The notes below the pieces were generated by a model. The model did not search any database. It saw only the letters and a program-made list of their open reading frames with translations, and had not been told where the DNA came from. From assembly GCA_017542145.1 (NCBI GenBank), contig JAFXXQ010000023.1:1-64000 (forward strand): a DNA stretch of 64,000 nucleotides. Reading direction: 5' to 3'. Both the position numbers and the translations under genes were made by a program. This DNA is from Bacteroidaceae bacterium (GTDB lineage Bacteria; Bacteroidota; Bacteroidia; Bacteroidales; Bacteroidaceae). Positions 49,892-59,900 of this stretch are shown one piece after another. Position 1 is the stretch's first letter. The number at the start of each line of letters is the position of its first letter.

Positions 49892-50920
49892 ATGCGAAAC
49901 AAAAGACTACAGCACAGCGTTCTGTTCCTGTTGGCAACCTGCATGATGGTCGCTTGCGCGGATGGGCAGAAGAAACAGAGTGGCGGTCCCGTCGGGGGCG
50001 AAAAGCCCAAGGTGCGCCTGGCAGCCGTCAACAAGCGGGCCGTCGATCAGGTGCGCGACTACACCTGCACCGTCGAGGCCGAAGTGAAGAACAACATCGC
50101 CCCGCAGACACCCGGGCGCATCAGCCGCATCTTCGTCGAGGTGGGCGACCACGTCGTCAAGGGCCAGAAGCTGGTGCAGATGGACGCTTCGTCGCTACGT
50201 CAGCTCGAGCTCCAGATTGCCAACCAGAAGACCGACTTCGAGCGCATCGAGAAGCTCTACAAGATTGGCGGCGCCAGCAAGGCCGAGTACGACAACGCCA
50301 AGATGTCGCTCGACATCAACGAGACCAGCTACGCCAACCTGAAGGAGAACACCACGCTGCTGAGCCCCATCACGGGCATCGTGACGGCCCGCAACTACGA
50401 CAACGGCGACCTCTACGCCGGCAGCCCCGTGCTCACCATCCAGCAGATACGTCCCGTGAAGCTGCTCATCAACGTCAGCGAGCAGTATTTCAGCCGCGTG
50501 CAGAAGGGCGACCGCGCCGTCATCCGTCTCGACGCCCTGCCCGGCAAGGAATACGAGGCCAAGGTGACGCTGGTCTATCCGACCATCAACGCCGCCACCC
50601 ACACCTTCCCCGTCGAGCTCAGCCTGCCCAACGCCGACGAGGCCGTGCGCCCCGGCATGTTTGCCCGCGCCACCCTCAACTTCGGCACCGAGCAGCACGT
50701 CGTGGTGCCCGACCAGGCCATCGTCAAGCAGCCCGGCAGCGGCGAGCGCTTTGTCTATACCTATAACAACGACGGCACCGTCAGCTACATGAAGGTCGAG
50801 CTCGGACAGCGTCTCGACGACAGCTACGAGCTGCTGAGCGGCGTCAGCGACGGTGCACGCATCGTTGTCGCCGGACAGAGCAAGCTCGTCGACGGCGCCG
50901 AAGTGCAGGTGGTGGAATGA
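49892..50920 (+). CDS. RND periplasmic adaptor (MFP), lipoprotein (pump 2)
   Basis: The start 49892 follows the HD stop by 1 nt and gives a lipoprotein signal SVLFLLATCMMVAC. 342 residues. Lipoyl half EAEVKNNIAPQTPGRISRIFVEVGDHVVKGQKLVQMD, helical hairpin, second half TLLSPITGIVTARNYDNGDLYAG, then barrel (VKLLINVSEQYFSRVQKGDRAV) and membrane-proximal domain (VVVPDQAIVKQ). The GC content is high, with mostly C-ending codons. Partner of the RND protein 143 nt downstream, the gap being filled by an inverted-repeat element. Confidence 0.93.
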   Translation: MRNKRLQHSVLFLLATCMMVACADGQKKQSGGPVGGEKPKVRLAAVNKRAVDQVRDYTCTVEAEVKNNIAPQTPGRISRIFVEVGDHVVKGQKLVQMDASSLRQLELQIANQKTDFERIEKLYKIGGASKAEYDNAKMSLDINETSYANLKENTTLLSPITGIVTARNYDNGDLYAGSPVLTIQQIRPVKLLINVSEQYFSRVQKGDRAVIRLDALPGKEYEAKVTLVYPTINAATHTFPVELSLPNADEAVRPGMFARATLNFGTEQHVVVPDQAIVKQPGSGERFVYTYNNDGTVSYMKVELGQRLDDSYELLSGVSDGARIVVAGQSKLVDGAEVQVVE

Positions 50921-50929
50921 TACTTTTTA

Positions 50930-51029
50930 ATGAAAAATGAAGAATGAAAAATGAAGAATAAATAGCTTTGCAATCGGAATGTTGCACGCAGGACATTCTA
51001 TTTTTCATTCTTCATTCTTCATTTTTCAT
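50930..51029. repeat. AATGAAGAATGAAAAAT-type inverted-repeat element, best copy
   Basis: Arms ATGAAAAATGAAGAATGAAA (from 50930) and its complement (to 51029) enclose AATAGCTTTGCAATCGGAAT and GTTGCACGCAGGACATTCTA. About 100 bp, with no open frame of its own. It lies between mfp and rnd, where its potential hairpin would be transcribed in mid-operon. Confidence 0.8.
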
Positions 51030-51062
51030 ATAAATAAAATTCTCAACTAACAACATCCGACT

Positions 51063-54000
51063 ATGAGTCTATACGAAGGTTCGGTCAAACGGCCGATTAT
51101 GACCTCACTGATATTCACGGCCATTGTGGTGATGGGCGTCTTCTCGCTCACCAAGTTGCCCGTGAACCTCTTCCCCGACATCGACACGAACACCATCATG
51201 GTGATGACGTCCTACAGCGGTGCCTCGGCCGAGGACATCGAGCAGAACGTCACCCGCCCCCTCGAGAACACGCTGAACACCGTCGGCAACCTGAAGCACA
51301 TCACCAGCCGCTCGTCCGAGAACGTCTCCATCATCACGCTCGAGTTTGAGTATGGCTACGACATCGACGACCTCACGAACGACGTCCGCGACAAGCTCGA
51401 CATGGTGAAGCGCGCGCTGCCCGACGGGGCCACCGACCCCATCATCTTTAAGTTCGACTCGGACATGATGCCCATTCTGCTCCTCTCCGTGCAGGCCGAC
51501 CAGAGCGTCAACGGCCTCTACAAGATTCTTGACGAGAACGTGGCCAACCCGCTGGCGCGCATCGCGGGCGTGGGCAGCGTCAGCATCGGCGGCGCACCCG
51601 AGCGCGAGATCTACGTCTATTGCGACCCCGTCAAGCTCGAGGCCTACAACCTCACCGTCGAGGCCATCTCGAACATCATCACCCAGGAGAACCGCAACAT
51701 CCCGGGCGGCTCGTTCGACGTCGGCAACGAGACCTTCCCCCTGCGCGTCGAGGGCGAGTTCAACGACCCCCGCGAGATGGAGAACATCGTCGTGGCCAGC
51801 GTGGCCGGCAGCGACATCTACCTGCGCGACGTCGCCGAGGTGGTCGACACCCTGCAGGAGCGCGGACAGATGTCGTTCACCAACGGCGTCCGCGGCGCCA
51901 CCATCATCGTCCAGAAGCAGTCGGGCGCCAACTCCGTCGAAATCTGTAACAAGGTGAAGAAGATGCTGCCCGAGCTCGAGCGCAACCTCCCCTCCGACGT
52001 CCACATCGGCATGATCAACGACACCTCCGAGAGCATCATGAACTCCATCGGCTCGCTCGAAGAGACGGTCTTCTTCGCCCTGCTGTTCGTCGTGCTGGTC
52101 GTGCTCTTCTTCCTGGGCCGCTGGCGCGCCACGTTCGTCATCGCCATCACCATCCCCCTCTCGCTCATCGCCTCGTTCATCTACCTGCTGCTCAGCGGCG
52201 GCTCGCTCAACATCGTCTCGCTCTCGTGCCTCTCCATCGCCATCGGCCTCGTGGTCGACGACGCCATCGTGGTGCTCGAGAACACGACGACCCACATCGA
52301 GCGCGGCGCCGACCCCAAGCAGGCCGCCATACACGCCACCAACGAGGTCGCCATCTCCGTCATCGCCTCCACGCTGACCATGATTGCCGTCTTCCTGCCC
52401 CTGACCATGGTGAAGGGCATGGCAGGCATGATGTTCAAGCAGCTCGGCTGGATGATGTGCGTCATCCTCACCGTCTCGACCACCAGCGCCCTCTCGTTCA
52501 CGCCCATGCTCTGCTCGCAGATGCTCAGGCTGAAGAAGAAGCGCAGCCGCTTCATGGAGCGCGTGTACGGCCCCATCGAGCGCTTCCTCGACCGTTTCGA
52601 CCGCTGGTACCAGCGCCGCCTCAACTGGTGCGTGCGCCATCGCGGCTGGATCATCGGCGTCTGCGTCGTCATCTTCGCCGCCAGCCTCCTCACCGTCCGC
52701 ACCCTCGGCACCGAGTTCTTCCCCTCGAGCGACGACAGCCGCCTCACCATCAAGGTGTGGATGCCCATCGGGACGCGCACCGAGCGCAGCCAGCAGGTCG
52801 CCGAGGAGCTCGCCGAGAAGTGGCGCGCCGACTTCGGCAAGGACACACGCGTCATCAACTACACCGTCGGCCAGGCATCCGAGGACAACACCTTCGCCTC
52901 GATGCAGGACAACGGCACCCACATCATCTCCTACAACGTCCGCCTCAAGAACCCCAGCGAGCGCAAGGTGACGGCCTTCGACGTCGCCGCCATCATCCGT
53001 GCCGACCTCGGCGCACGGCCCGAGATTGACCGCTTCACCGTCAGCGCCGGCGGCGGAGCAGGCATGGGCGGACAGTCAACCGTCGCCTTCGAGGTCTATG
53101 GCTGGGACTTCACCGAGACCGACAACGTGGCCAAGATGCTGCGCACCGAGCTCAAGAAAGAGCCCGGCGTGGCCGAGGTGCGCATCAGCCGCGACGAGTA
53201 CCAGCCCGAGTACCACGTCGAGTTCGACCGCGAGAAGCTCGCCCGCCACGGACTGAACATGTCCACCGCCGCCACCTACCTGCGCAACCGCATCAACGGC
53301 GCCACCGCCTCCTACTACCGCGAGGACGGCGAGGAGTACGACATCAAGGTGCGCTTCGCCCCTGAGTTCCGCACCTCCATCCAGGACATCGAGAACATCC
53401 TGCTCTACGGCTCGCAGGGCAACGCCGTCCGCGTCAAGGACGTCGGCACGGTCGTCGAGAGCTTCACGCCCCCCACCATCCAGCGCAAGGACCGCCAGCG
53501 CATCAACACCGTCACCGCCATCGTCGAGAAGGGCTTCCCCATGAGCACCGTCGTCGAGGCCGGACAGCGCATCATCCGCGAGGGCGACATCCCCCTCGGC
53601 GTCACCGTCGGCATCGCCGGCGACTTCGAGGAGCAGCAGGACTCCTTCTCCGACCTGCTCCTGCTCGGACTGCTCATCCTCATGCTCGTCTACATCGTCA
53701 TGGCGGCACAGTTCGAGAGCTTCTCCGACCCGTTCATCATCATGCTCAGCGTGCCCTTCGGCGTGGGCGGCGTGCTCATCGCCCTCTGGCTCAGCGGCAC
53801 CACCCTCAACCTGATGAGCGCCCTCGGCATGGTGCTGCTGCTCGGCATCGTGGTGAAGAACGGCATCGTCCTCATCGACTACATCCGCCTCTGCCGCGAG
53901 CGCGGCCAGGGCGTCGTCAAGGCCGTCGTCACCGCCGGCCGCAGCCGCCTGCGCCCCGTCCTCATGACCACCCTCACCACCATCCTCGGCATGGTTCCCA

Positions 54001-54230
54001 TGGCCGTCGGACGCGGCGAGGGCTCCGAGCTCTGGCGCCCCCTCGGCGTCAGCGTCATCGGCGGACTGACCCTCTCCACCGTGCTCACCCTCATCCTCGT
54101 GCCCGTCGTCTATTGCACCTTCGCCGGAGGACAGATCAAGCGCCAGCGCCGCAAGCACGCCCGCCAACTCGCCCTCGACGCCTACTGGAAAGAGAACAAG
54201 TCCAAACACATTAAAGCAGCAAAAAAGTGA
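51063..54230 (+). CDS. RND efflux pump, AcrB/HAE-type (pump 2)
   Basis: 1055 residues. N-terminal YEGSVKRPIMTSLIFTAIVVMG, PVNLFPDIDTNTIMVMTSYSGAS, TM4 IGLVVDDAIVVLENT (both proton-relay Asp present) and TM10 GIVVKNGIVLIDYIRLCRE (Lys present). The C-terminal tail is strongly basic. It is extremely GC-rich with C/G-ending codons, which produces long open frames on the other strand that are not genes. The downstream PG0541-type protein supports the subclass of Bacteroidota RND pumps that carry this small partner. Confidence 0.96.
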   Translation: MSLYEGSVKRPIMTSLIFTAIVVMGVFSLTKLPVNLFPDIDTNTIMVMTSYSGASAEDIEQNVTRPLENTLNTVGNLKHITSRSSENVSIITLEFEYGYDIDDLTNDVRDKLDMVKRALPDGATDPIIFKFDSDMMPILLLSVQADQSVNGLYKILDENVANPLARIAGVGSVSIGGAPEREIYVYCDPVKLEAYNLTVEAISNIITQENRNIPGGSFDVGNETFPLRVEGEFNDPREMENIVVASVAGSDIYLRDVAEVVDTLQERGQMSFTNGVRGATIIVQKQSGANSVEICNKVKKMLPELERNLPSDVHIGMINDTSESIMNSIGSLEETVFFALLFVVLVVLFFLGRWRATFVIAITIPLSLIASFIYLLLSGGSLNIVSLSCLSIAIGLVVDDAIVVLENTTTHIERGADPKQAAIHATNEVAISVIASTLTMIAVFLPLTMVKGMAGMMFKQLGWMMCVILTVSTTSALSFTPMLCSQMLRLKKKRSRFMERVYGPIERFLDRFDRWYQRRLNWCVRHRGWIIGVCVVIFAASLLTVRTLGTEFFPSSDDSRLTIKVWMPIGTRTERSQQVAEELAEKWRADFGKDTRVINYTVGQASEDNTFASMQDNGTHIISYNVRLKNPSERKVTAFDVAAIIRADLGARPEIDRFTVSAGGGAGMGGQSTVAFEVYGWDFTETDNVAKMLRTELKKEPGVAEVRISRDEYQPEYHVEFDREKLARHGLNMSTAATYLRNRINGATASYYREDGEEYDIKVRFAPEFRTSIQDIENILLYGSQGNAVRVKDVGTVVESFTPPTIQRKDRQRINTVTAIVEKGFPMSTVVEAGQRIIREGDIPLGVTVGIAGDFEEQQDSFSDLLLLGLLILMLVYIVMAAQFESFSDPFIIMLSVPFGVGGVLIALWLSGTTLNLMSALGMVLLLGIVVKNGIVLIDYIRLCRERGQGVVKAVVTAGRSRLRPVLMTTLTTILGMVPMAVGRGEGSELWRPLGVSVIGGLTLSTVLTLILVPVVYCTFAGGQIKRQRRKHARQLALDAYWKENKSKHIKAAKK

Positions 54231-54316
54231 TTCTTTGTTTAACGTTTAATGTTTAACGTTTAACGAACACGTCCTCTGATTTTTGTTAAACGATAAACTC
54301 TTAATTCTTAACTACA

Positions 54317-54610
54317 TTGAAAGCCATATTTATTGCCTACGACCAAGCGTATAAAGAGCGCATCCAGACGCTCCTCGACCGCGGCGGCTGCCGGGGCTTC
54401 AGCATGTTTCCGCAGGTGCAGGGACGCGGCAGCGTCAGCGGCGACCCCCACTACGGCAGCCACGCCTGGCCCTCGATGAACAGCGCCATCCTCACCATCG
54501 TCGACGACGCCCGCGTCGATGCCCTCCTCGACGCCCTCCACGCCCTCGACCTCGAGACAGAGAAGCTCGGCCTCCGCGCCTTCGTCTGGGACGTCGAGAA
54601 AACCATCTGA
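54317..54610 (+). CDS. PG0541-family transporter-associated protein
   Basis: 97 residues starting at a TTG codon (KAIFIAYDQAYKERIQ); no ATG is available in frame nearby. The pattern LDRGGCRGFSMFPQVQGRG, GDPHYGSHAWPSMNSAILTIVDDARVDALLDAL is that of the small ferredoxin-like/PII-like proteins encoded after RND pumps in Bacteroidota (PG0541 family). A regulatory role on the pump is suspected from location. It precedes the operon terminator by 12 nt. Confidence 0.85.
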   Translation: MKAIFIAYDQAYKERIQTLLDRGGCRGFSMFPQVQGRGSVSGDPHYGSHAWPSMNSAILTIVDDARVDALLDALHALDLETEKLGLRAFVWDVEKTI

Positions 54611-54622
54611 CGATGATTGCTT

Positions 54623-54663
54623 AAGAAAGAGGGCGGACATGCACACCATGTTCGCCCTTTCTT
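54623..54663 (+). terminator. Terminator of the pump 2 operon
   Basis: A long stem AAGAAAGAGGGCGGACATG pairs with CATGTTCGCCCTTTCTT (loop CACAC) and is followed by ATTCTTT. It lies 12 nt after the last pump gene. Confidence 0.88.
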
Positions 54664-54704
54664 ATTCTTTAATCCCCCTTCGGGGGCTTTTAGATAGGCG
54701 GCGG

Positions 54705-54784
54705 CTCGGAACGGACGGAGCAGCGAGAGCAAAGCGATGCTTGCATCAGCTTTGCCGAGTCGTGACGGACGAAAACGTAGTTAA
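54705..54784 (+). repeat. Hairpin element copy E, joined to the GH13 promoter
   Basis: CGGAACGGACGGAGCAGCG, hairpin GCAAAGCGATGC/GCATCAGCTTTGC, GCCGAGTCGTGACGGACG, AAAACGTAGTTAAATGCTC. It continues directly into AAATAAATTTGGCATTTC and the TATCTTTG promoter. The same continuation is found on the minus strand at 21638-21719. Confidence 0.85.
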
Positions 54785-54798
54785 ATGCTCAAATAAAT

Positions 54799-54829
54799 TT
54801 GGCATTTCTCTCGCCTTGCACTATCTTTG
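54799..54829 (+). promoter_or_regulatory. Promoter of the GH13 - GH92 unit
   Basis: TTG (54799-54801), 20-nt spacer GCATTTCTCTCGCCTTGCAC, TATCTTTG (54822-54829), 29 nt before the start codon. Confidence 0.8.
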
Positions 54830-54858
54830 CAACACGAAAACTTTAACACCCAAATGTC

Positions 54859-56877
54859 ATGAAAAAGAACTCATTTTTGTTATTCGCTTTTGCAGCGGTG
54901 CTGCCCGTCATCGTGGCCTGCCAAGGCAACGCCGGCTCGTCGTCCCCAGCCGCCGGAAAAACGGGCAAGACCTTCGTCACCCCCGCCGACGACTATGCCA
55001 CACCCTTCGATGCCCCGGCTTTCGGCAAGGCTGCCGAGGGGGGCGTCTATCTCGAACCTCTCTGCTGGTGGGTGGGCATGAAACAGCCCCTACAGCTGAT
55101 GGCGCACGCCGACGGCATCGGCGACTGTGACGTCCGCATCGAGGGCGTCAGGGGCGTCAAGGTGAAGACCGTCCACAAGGCGGACAGCCCGAACTACCTC
55201 TTCGTTGACGTGGACATCGCCGCCTCGGCCAAGGCTGGCACGGCGGAGGTCGTCTTCAGCCGGGGCGGCAAGGAAGTGGCGCGCCAGCCCTATCCCCTCT
55301 TTGCGCGCGCCCAGGGCTCGGCCGACCGCGTGGGCTTCACCACGGCCGACATGATCTACCTCATCATGCCCGACCGCTTCGCCAACGGCGACCCCTCGAA
55401 CGACTCGTCGCCCCTCTGCCCCGAAGGCCCCAACCGCTCGAACTCGTTCGGCCGTCACGGCGGCGACCTGCAGGGCATCATCGACCACCTCGACTACCTG
55501 GAGCAGCTGGGCGTCACCGCCATCTGGTGCACCCCCCTGACGCTCGACAACGAGCGCCGCGCCTCGTTCCACGGCTATGCCGCATCGGACTACGTCCACA
55601 TCGACCCCCGCTACGGCACGAACGCCCTCTTCAAGAGCTATGTCGCCGCCTGCCATCAGCATGGCATCAAGGTCGTCACCGACTTCGTGCCCAACCACTG
55701 CGGCGCGCAGCACTGGTGGATGCGCGACCTCCCCTTCACCGACTGGGTGCACCAGTTCCCCAGCTACACGCGCAGCCTCTTCAACTTCGCGCCCAACATG
55801 GACGTCAACGGCTCGAAGAAAGACCTCTACTACCAGGAGAGCGGATGGTTCGCCCCCTCGATGCCCGACATGAACCTCGACAACCCCTTCGTGCTGCGCT
55901 ACTTCCAGCAGGTGGCCATCTGGTGGGTTGAGTGGAGCGGCCTCGACGGCATACGCATCGACACCTATCCCTACAACGAGAAGGTGCCGGCCTCGCTGCT
56001 CTGCAAGGCCGTGATGGACGAGTTCCCCTACCTGAACATCGTGGGCGAGTGCTGGACGCAGAGCGTGCCCCAGCTGGCTTACTGGCAGGGCGGCAACCCC
56101 AACAGCGACGGCTTCGACAGCCACCTGCCCTCCATCATGGACTTCCCGCTGCGCGACGCCATCGTGAACGGCATCCCCGCCCGGCGCGGAGGCGGCATGA
56201 ACCGCATCTTCGAGGCTCTCTCGCACGACTTCGCCTATCACGACCTCTCGCACATGATGATCTTCGCCGCCAACCACGACACCGAGCGCATCGGCAGCAT
56301 CGTGGGGGCTGACATACGCCGCATGAAGATGATCACCGCCCTGCTGGCTACCCTGCGCGGCATCCCCCAGACCTACTACGGCGACGAGCAGATGTTCCTC
56401 TCGACCAATGACTCGGGCGACAGTGCATGGCGCTGCGAGTTCCCCGGCGGATGGGAGGGTGACAGCATTAACCTCTTCACCGCCGAGGGACGTTCGGCCG
56501 AGCAGAACGAGCTCTTCGACTACAACCGCCGCCTCTGGCAGTGGCGTAAGAACGCCGAGGTCATCCACCGCGGACGCACCCTCCACTTCATTCCCCGCGA
56601 CAACGCCTACGGCTACTTCCGCTACCTCACCGCCGGCGATGACAACGCCCCCGACGCCCGCGTCAGCAAGGCCGTCTTCGTCTTCATCAACAACAGCGAC
56701 ACCGACCGTCAGCTACCGTGGAGCTACTACGACGAGTTCACCCCGCGTCTTGCTCCCCTCGCCGGCGACAATCCCGCCGCCGCAGCCAAGGGTACCGACG
56801 TCCTCACCGGTCAGACTGTCACCCTCTCCGACGCCACCGTCGTCCCCGCCGCCGGCACGCTGGTCGTAGAGTTCTGA
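54859..56877 (+). CDS. GH13 alpha-amylase-family lipoprotein (cyclomaltodextrinase/neopullulanase type)
   Basis: 672 residues; lipobox in AAVLPVIVACQG. An N-terminal Cyc-maltodext_N-like beta domain (~40-150; EPLCWWVGMKQPLQLMAH) precedes the barrel. The four conserved regions are DFVPNHCGAQHW (~274), GLDGIRIDTYPYNE (nucleophile Asp ~367), IVGECW (acid/base Glu ~396) and FAANHDTERIG (~469). The C-terminal domain ends in TLVVEF. The enzyme probably degrades maltodextrins at the cell surface or in the periplasm. The gene after it, a GH92 fusion, begins 57 nt downstream, with a 12-bp repeat (GGGCGTAAAAAT) between. Confidence 0.92.
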   Translation: MKKNSFLLFAFAAVLPVIVACQGNAGSSSPAAGKTGKTFVTPADDYATPFDAPAFGKAAEGGVYLEPLCWWVGMKQPLQLMAHADGIGDCDVRIEGVRGVKVKTVHKADSPNYLFVDVDIAASAKAGTAEVVFSRGGKEVARQPYPLFARAQGSADRVGFTTADMIYLIMPDRFANGDPSNDSSPLCPEGPNRSNSFGRHGGDLQGIIDHLDYLEQLGVTAIWCTPLTLDNERRASFHGYAASDYVHIDPRYGTNALFKSYVAACHQHGIKVVTDFVPNHCGAQHWWMRDLPFTDWVHQFPSYTRSLFNFAPNMDVNGSKKDLYYQESGWFAPSMPDMNLDNPFVLRYFQQVAIWWVEWSGLDGIRIDTYPYNEKVPASLLCKAVMDEFPYLNIVGECWTQSVPQLAYWQGGNPNSDGFDSHLPSIMDFPLRDAIVNGIPARRGGGMNRIFEALSHDFAYHDLSHMMIFAANHDTERIGSIVGADIRRMKMITALLATLRGIPQTYYGDEQMFLSTNDSGDSAWRCEFPGGWEGDSINLFTAEGRSAEQNELFDYNRRLWQWRKNAEVIHRGRTLHFIPRDNAYGYFRYLTAGDDNAPDARVSKAVFVFINNSDTDRQLPWSYYDEFTPRLAPLAGDNPAAAAKGTDVLTGQTVTLSDATVVPAAGTLVVEF

Positions 56878-56934
56878 GAAATCCCAAGGCGTAAAAATGG
56901 GCGTAAAAATGGGCGTAAAATAAATAGAGTATCC

Positions 56935-59900
56935 ATGAAAAAGAAATCCCTTCTCCTGATTCTTCTTGGCGTGGTGGCGGGGATGGCGGCGCTCATCCTG
57001 GCCACGCGGGCACAGACGGTGACGCTTAGCAAGGACGTCCTGCTGGACAAAATCAAAGGCGGCTGGGCGGGACAGACCATCGGCTGCGCCTACGGCGGCC
57101 CCACGGAGTTCGGCTATCGCGGCGTGATGATTCCCGACGAGACGCCCATCGTCTATCCCGAACATCACCTGCAGTACTTCTTCGACCATGCACCAGGCCT
57201 CTACGACGACATCTACATGGACCTCACGTTCGTGAGCGTCCTCGCCCGTCTGGGCCTCGACGCCCCCATCGACTCCATCGCCGCAGCCTATGCCTACGCT
57301 CGCTATCCGCTGTGGCATGCCAATCAGGCCGCCCGCTACAACATCCAGCACGGCATCCTGCCGCCCGCCTCGGGGCACTGGCTCAACAACCCCCATGCGG
57401 ACTGCATCGACTATCAGATTGAGGCTGACTATGCCGGACTGCTCTCGCCCGCCATGCCCAATGCGGCCTCGGCACTCAGCGACCGTATAGGCCACATCAT
57501 GAACTACGGCGACGGCTGGTACGGCGGCGTCTTCGTGGGCGCCATGTACGCGCTGGCGTTCACGGAGAGCGATGTCGAGCGCGTTGTCACCCGTGCGCTG
57601 ACGACCATCCCCGCTGAGAGCAAGTTCCACCGCTGCCTGAGCGACGTCATCCGCTGGTACCGTGAGGACCCTGCGGACTGGAAACGCACATGGCAGCTCT
57701 ACAACGATAAGTGGAGAGAGGACGTGGGCTGCCCCGAGCTGGTGCTTGCCCCGGGCAACATCGACGCTACGATGAACAGCGCCTACGTCGCCATCGGGCT
57801 GCTCTTTGGGCATGGTGACTTCGGCCGCACCATCGACATCGCCACCCGCTGCGGACAGGACTCGGACTGCAACCCCTCGACGGCTGCCGGCGTGCTGGGC
57901 ACGATGCTCGGATACAGCCACATCCCCGCCGAATGGATGGCGAACGTCCGCGAGGTGGAGGACCGCCCCTTCGCCTACACCGACATCTCGCTCAATAAGG
58001 CTTACGGCATGACCTACGAGCTTGCTCTGCAACAGATTGTCCGCAATGGTGGGCGCGTGAAGGAGCGTGGCGTGCGCATCCGTGCTCAGCGTCCGCGTGC
58101 CGTCCGCCTCGAACAGAGCTTCCCCGACCTACACCCCGTGCTGGTGGCTGAGAACATCGCCCACGTGGGTACCGCCGAGGCCACCGTGAAATCTGTCACC
58201 TTCGAGGGCAAGGGCATCGCCGTTCATGGCCAGGTGAGCTGCCCCGACGGGAGCTACTCGGCACGGCTGGAGGTCAGCATTGATGGCGCCGTCAGCCGCG
58301 TGGTGGACCTTCCCGCCGCCTACCTGAGCCGCTCGGCCGACTGCCTCTACTGGAACTACGACCTCCCCGCAGGCCGTCACACCATCGCCTTCCGCTTCCT
58401 CAATCCCCGTCCCGACGCCGACATCACCGCCTGGAAGGTCATTGGCTACGAAGAGGGACAGGGACAGACTGCGGATGTGCTGGACAACGTCAATCTTTTC
58501 ATCGGCACAGCCGACGATTATGGACAGATGGCCCCCGGGGCCTGCATGCCGTACAGCCAGATTCAGGTCTCGCCTGACAGCAAGCCGCGCCAGCATCCGG
58601 GCTACGACTACGAGGTGGCGCAGATCTCGGGCTTCAGCATCAACCGTCTTTCCGGCGTGGGCGGTAGCGGATGCGGAGGCAACGTGTCGCTGATGCCCGA
58701 CGAGACGGGTGCCGACGTGCGGCTGATGAAGGAGACGGAGCGGGCCGTCCCGGGCTGCTATAGTGTGCAGCTGACGAACGGCGTGACGTTTGCCGCCACG
58801 GCCGACCGCCGTATGGCCGTAGAGCGCTTCACGTTCCCCTCGGCCGATAAAGCGGTGCTTATTCTGAACCCATCGTCGGCCTTTGACAAGGTGCGCCAAG
58901 CCTCGTTCAGCCAAACAGGCGAACGCGTGGGACAGGGGTACTTCGCCGGCGCCAACACCTGCGGCCGCGGCACCTATCACCTGCACTACCGCCTCTATAC
59001 GTCGGCGCCCTTCGTCATGGAAGAGCTGGCGGACGGGCAGAAGCGCCTGACGTTCCCCTCGCTGGCCGACAACCTCGTGGAGGTACGCATCGTGGTCTCG
59101 ACGGGGCTGGCCGAGGAGCTCGACGCCCTGGCCGAGGCGGACGTGTGGAGGACGGACTTCACGACGTTGGCGGGCAACGCCCGTCAGGCATGGCAGGAGC
59201 TGCTCTCGACCGTCGAGGTGGAGGGCGGCACGACCGACCAGCGCACCCTTTTCTACACCTCGCTCTACCGCACCTTCCACAGCCCCTTCCAGGTCACGGA
59301 CGACGTGATGACGCACTATCTGGGCACGGACGGCCGCGCGCACGAGGCACGCACGTTCACCTACTACAGTTCGTGGTCGCTCTGGGACACCTACCGAACG
59401 AAGTTCCCGCTGATTACGCTGCTCGACCCGCAACGCTCGGCCGACATCATGCAGTCCCTCGCCACCCTCTACACGACGGGCAAGAAGGACTGGAGCACCG
59501 ACCACGAGTGCGTGCCGACGGTGCGCACCGAACATGCCGTTGCCACCCTGCTCGACGCTTATCGTCAGGGCATCTCCATCCCCAACCTCCGCGATGCCTA
59601 TCCGGGCATGACGACGGAGGTGAAGGCCCTCCCGCTGAAGAGCCCCGACCAGTGTCTGGAGGCGGCAGGCGACTTCTGGGCGCTGGGGCAGCTGGCAGGC
59701 GAGCTGGGCATGACGGACGAGGCGGCACGCTGGACGCGCCGCGGCGTGGAGGTCTTCGACAGCATCTGGCCGCGTGAGTTCCAGACCATTGACGACTCGT
59801 TCGTGAAGATGCGCGGCAACGGCCTCTATCAGGGCACGCGCTGGCAGTACCGCTGGGGTGCGCCCATGTACCTCAATCGCATGACTGACCTTGTGGGAAA

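Noticed and set aside
51105..52922. 605-codon open frame opposite the pump 2 rnd gene
   Set aside because: A shadow of the GC-rich, C-ending codon use on the other strand; composition is Asp/Val/Glu/Gly-rich without any domain. The same holds for 58129-60060, 53076-54209 and 15192-16241.
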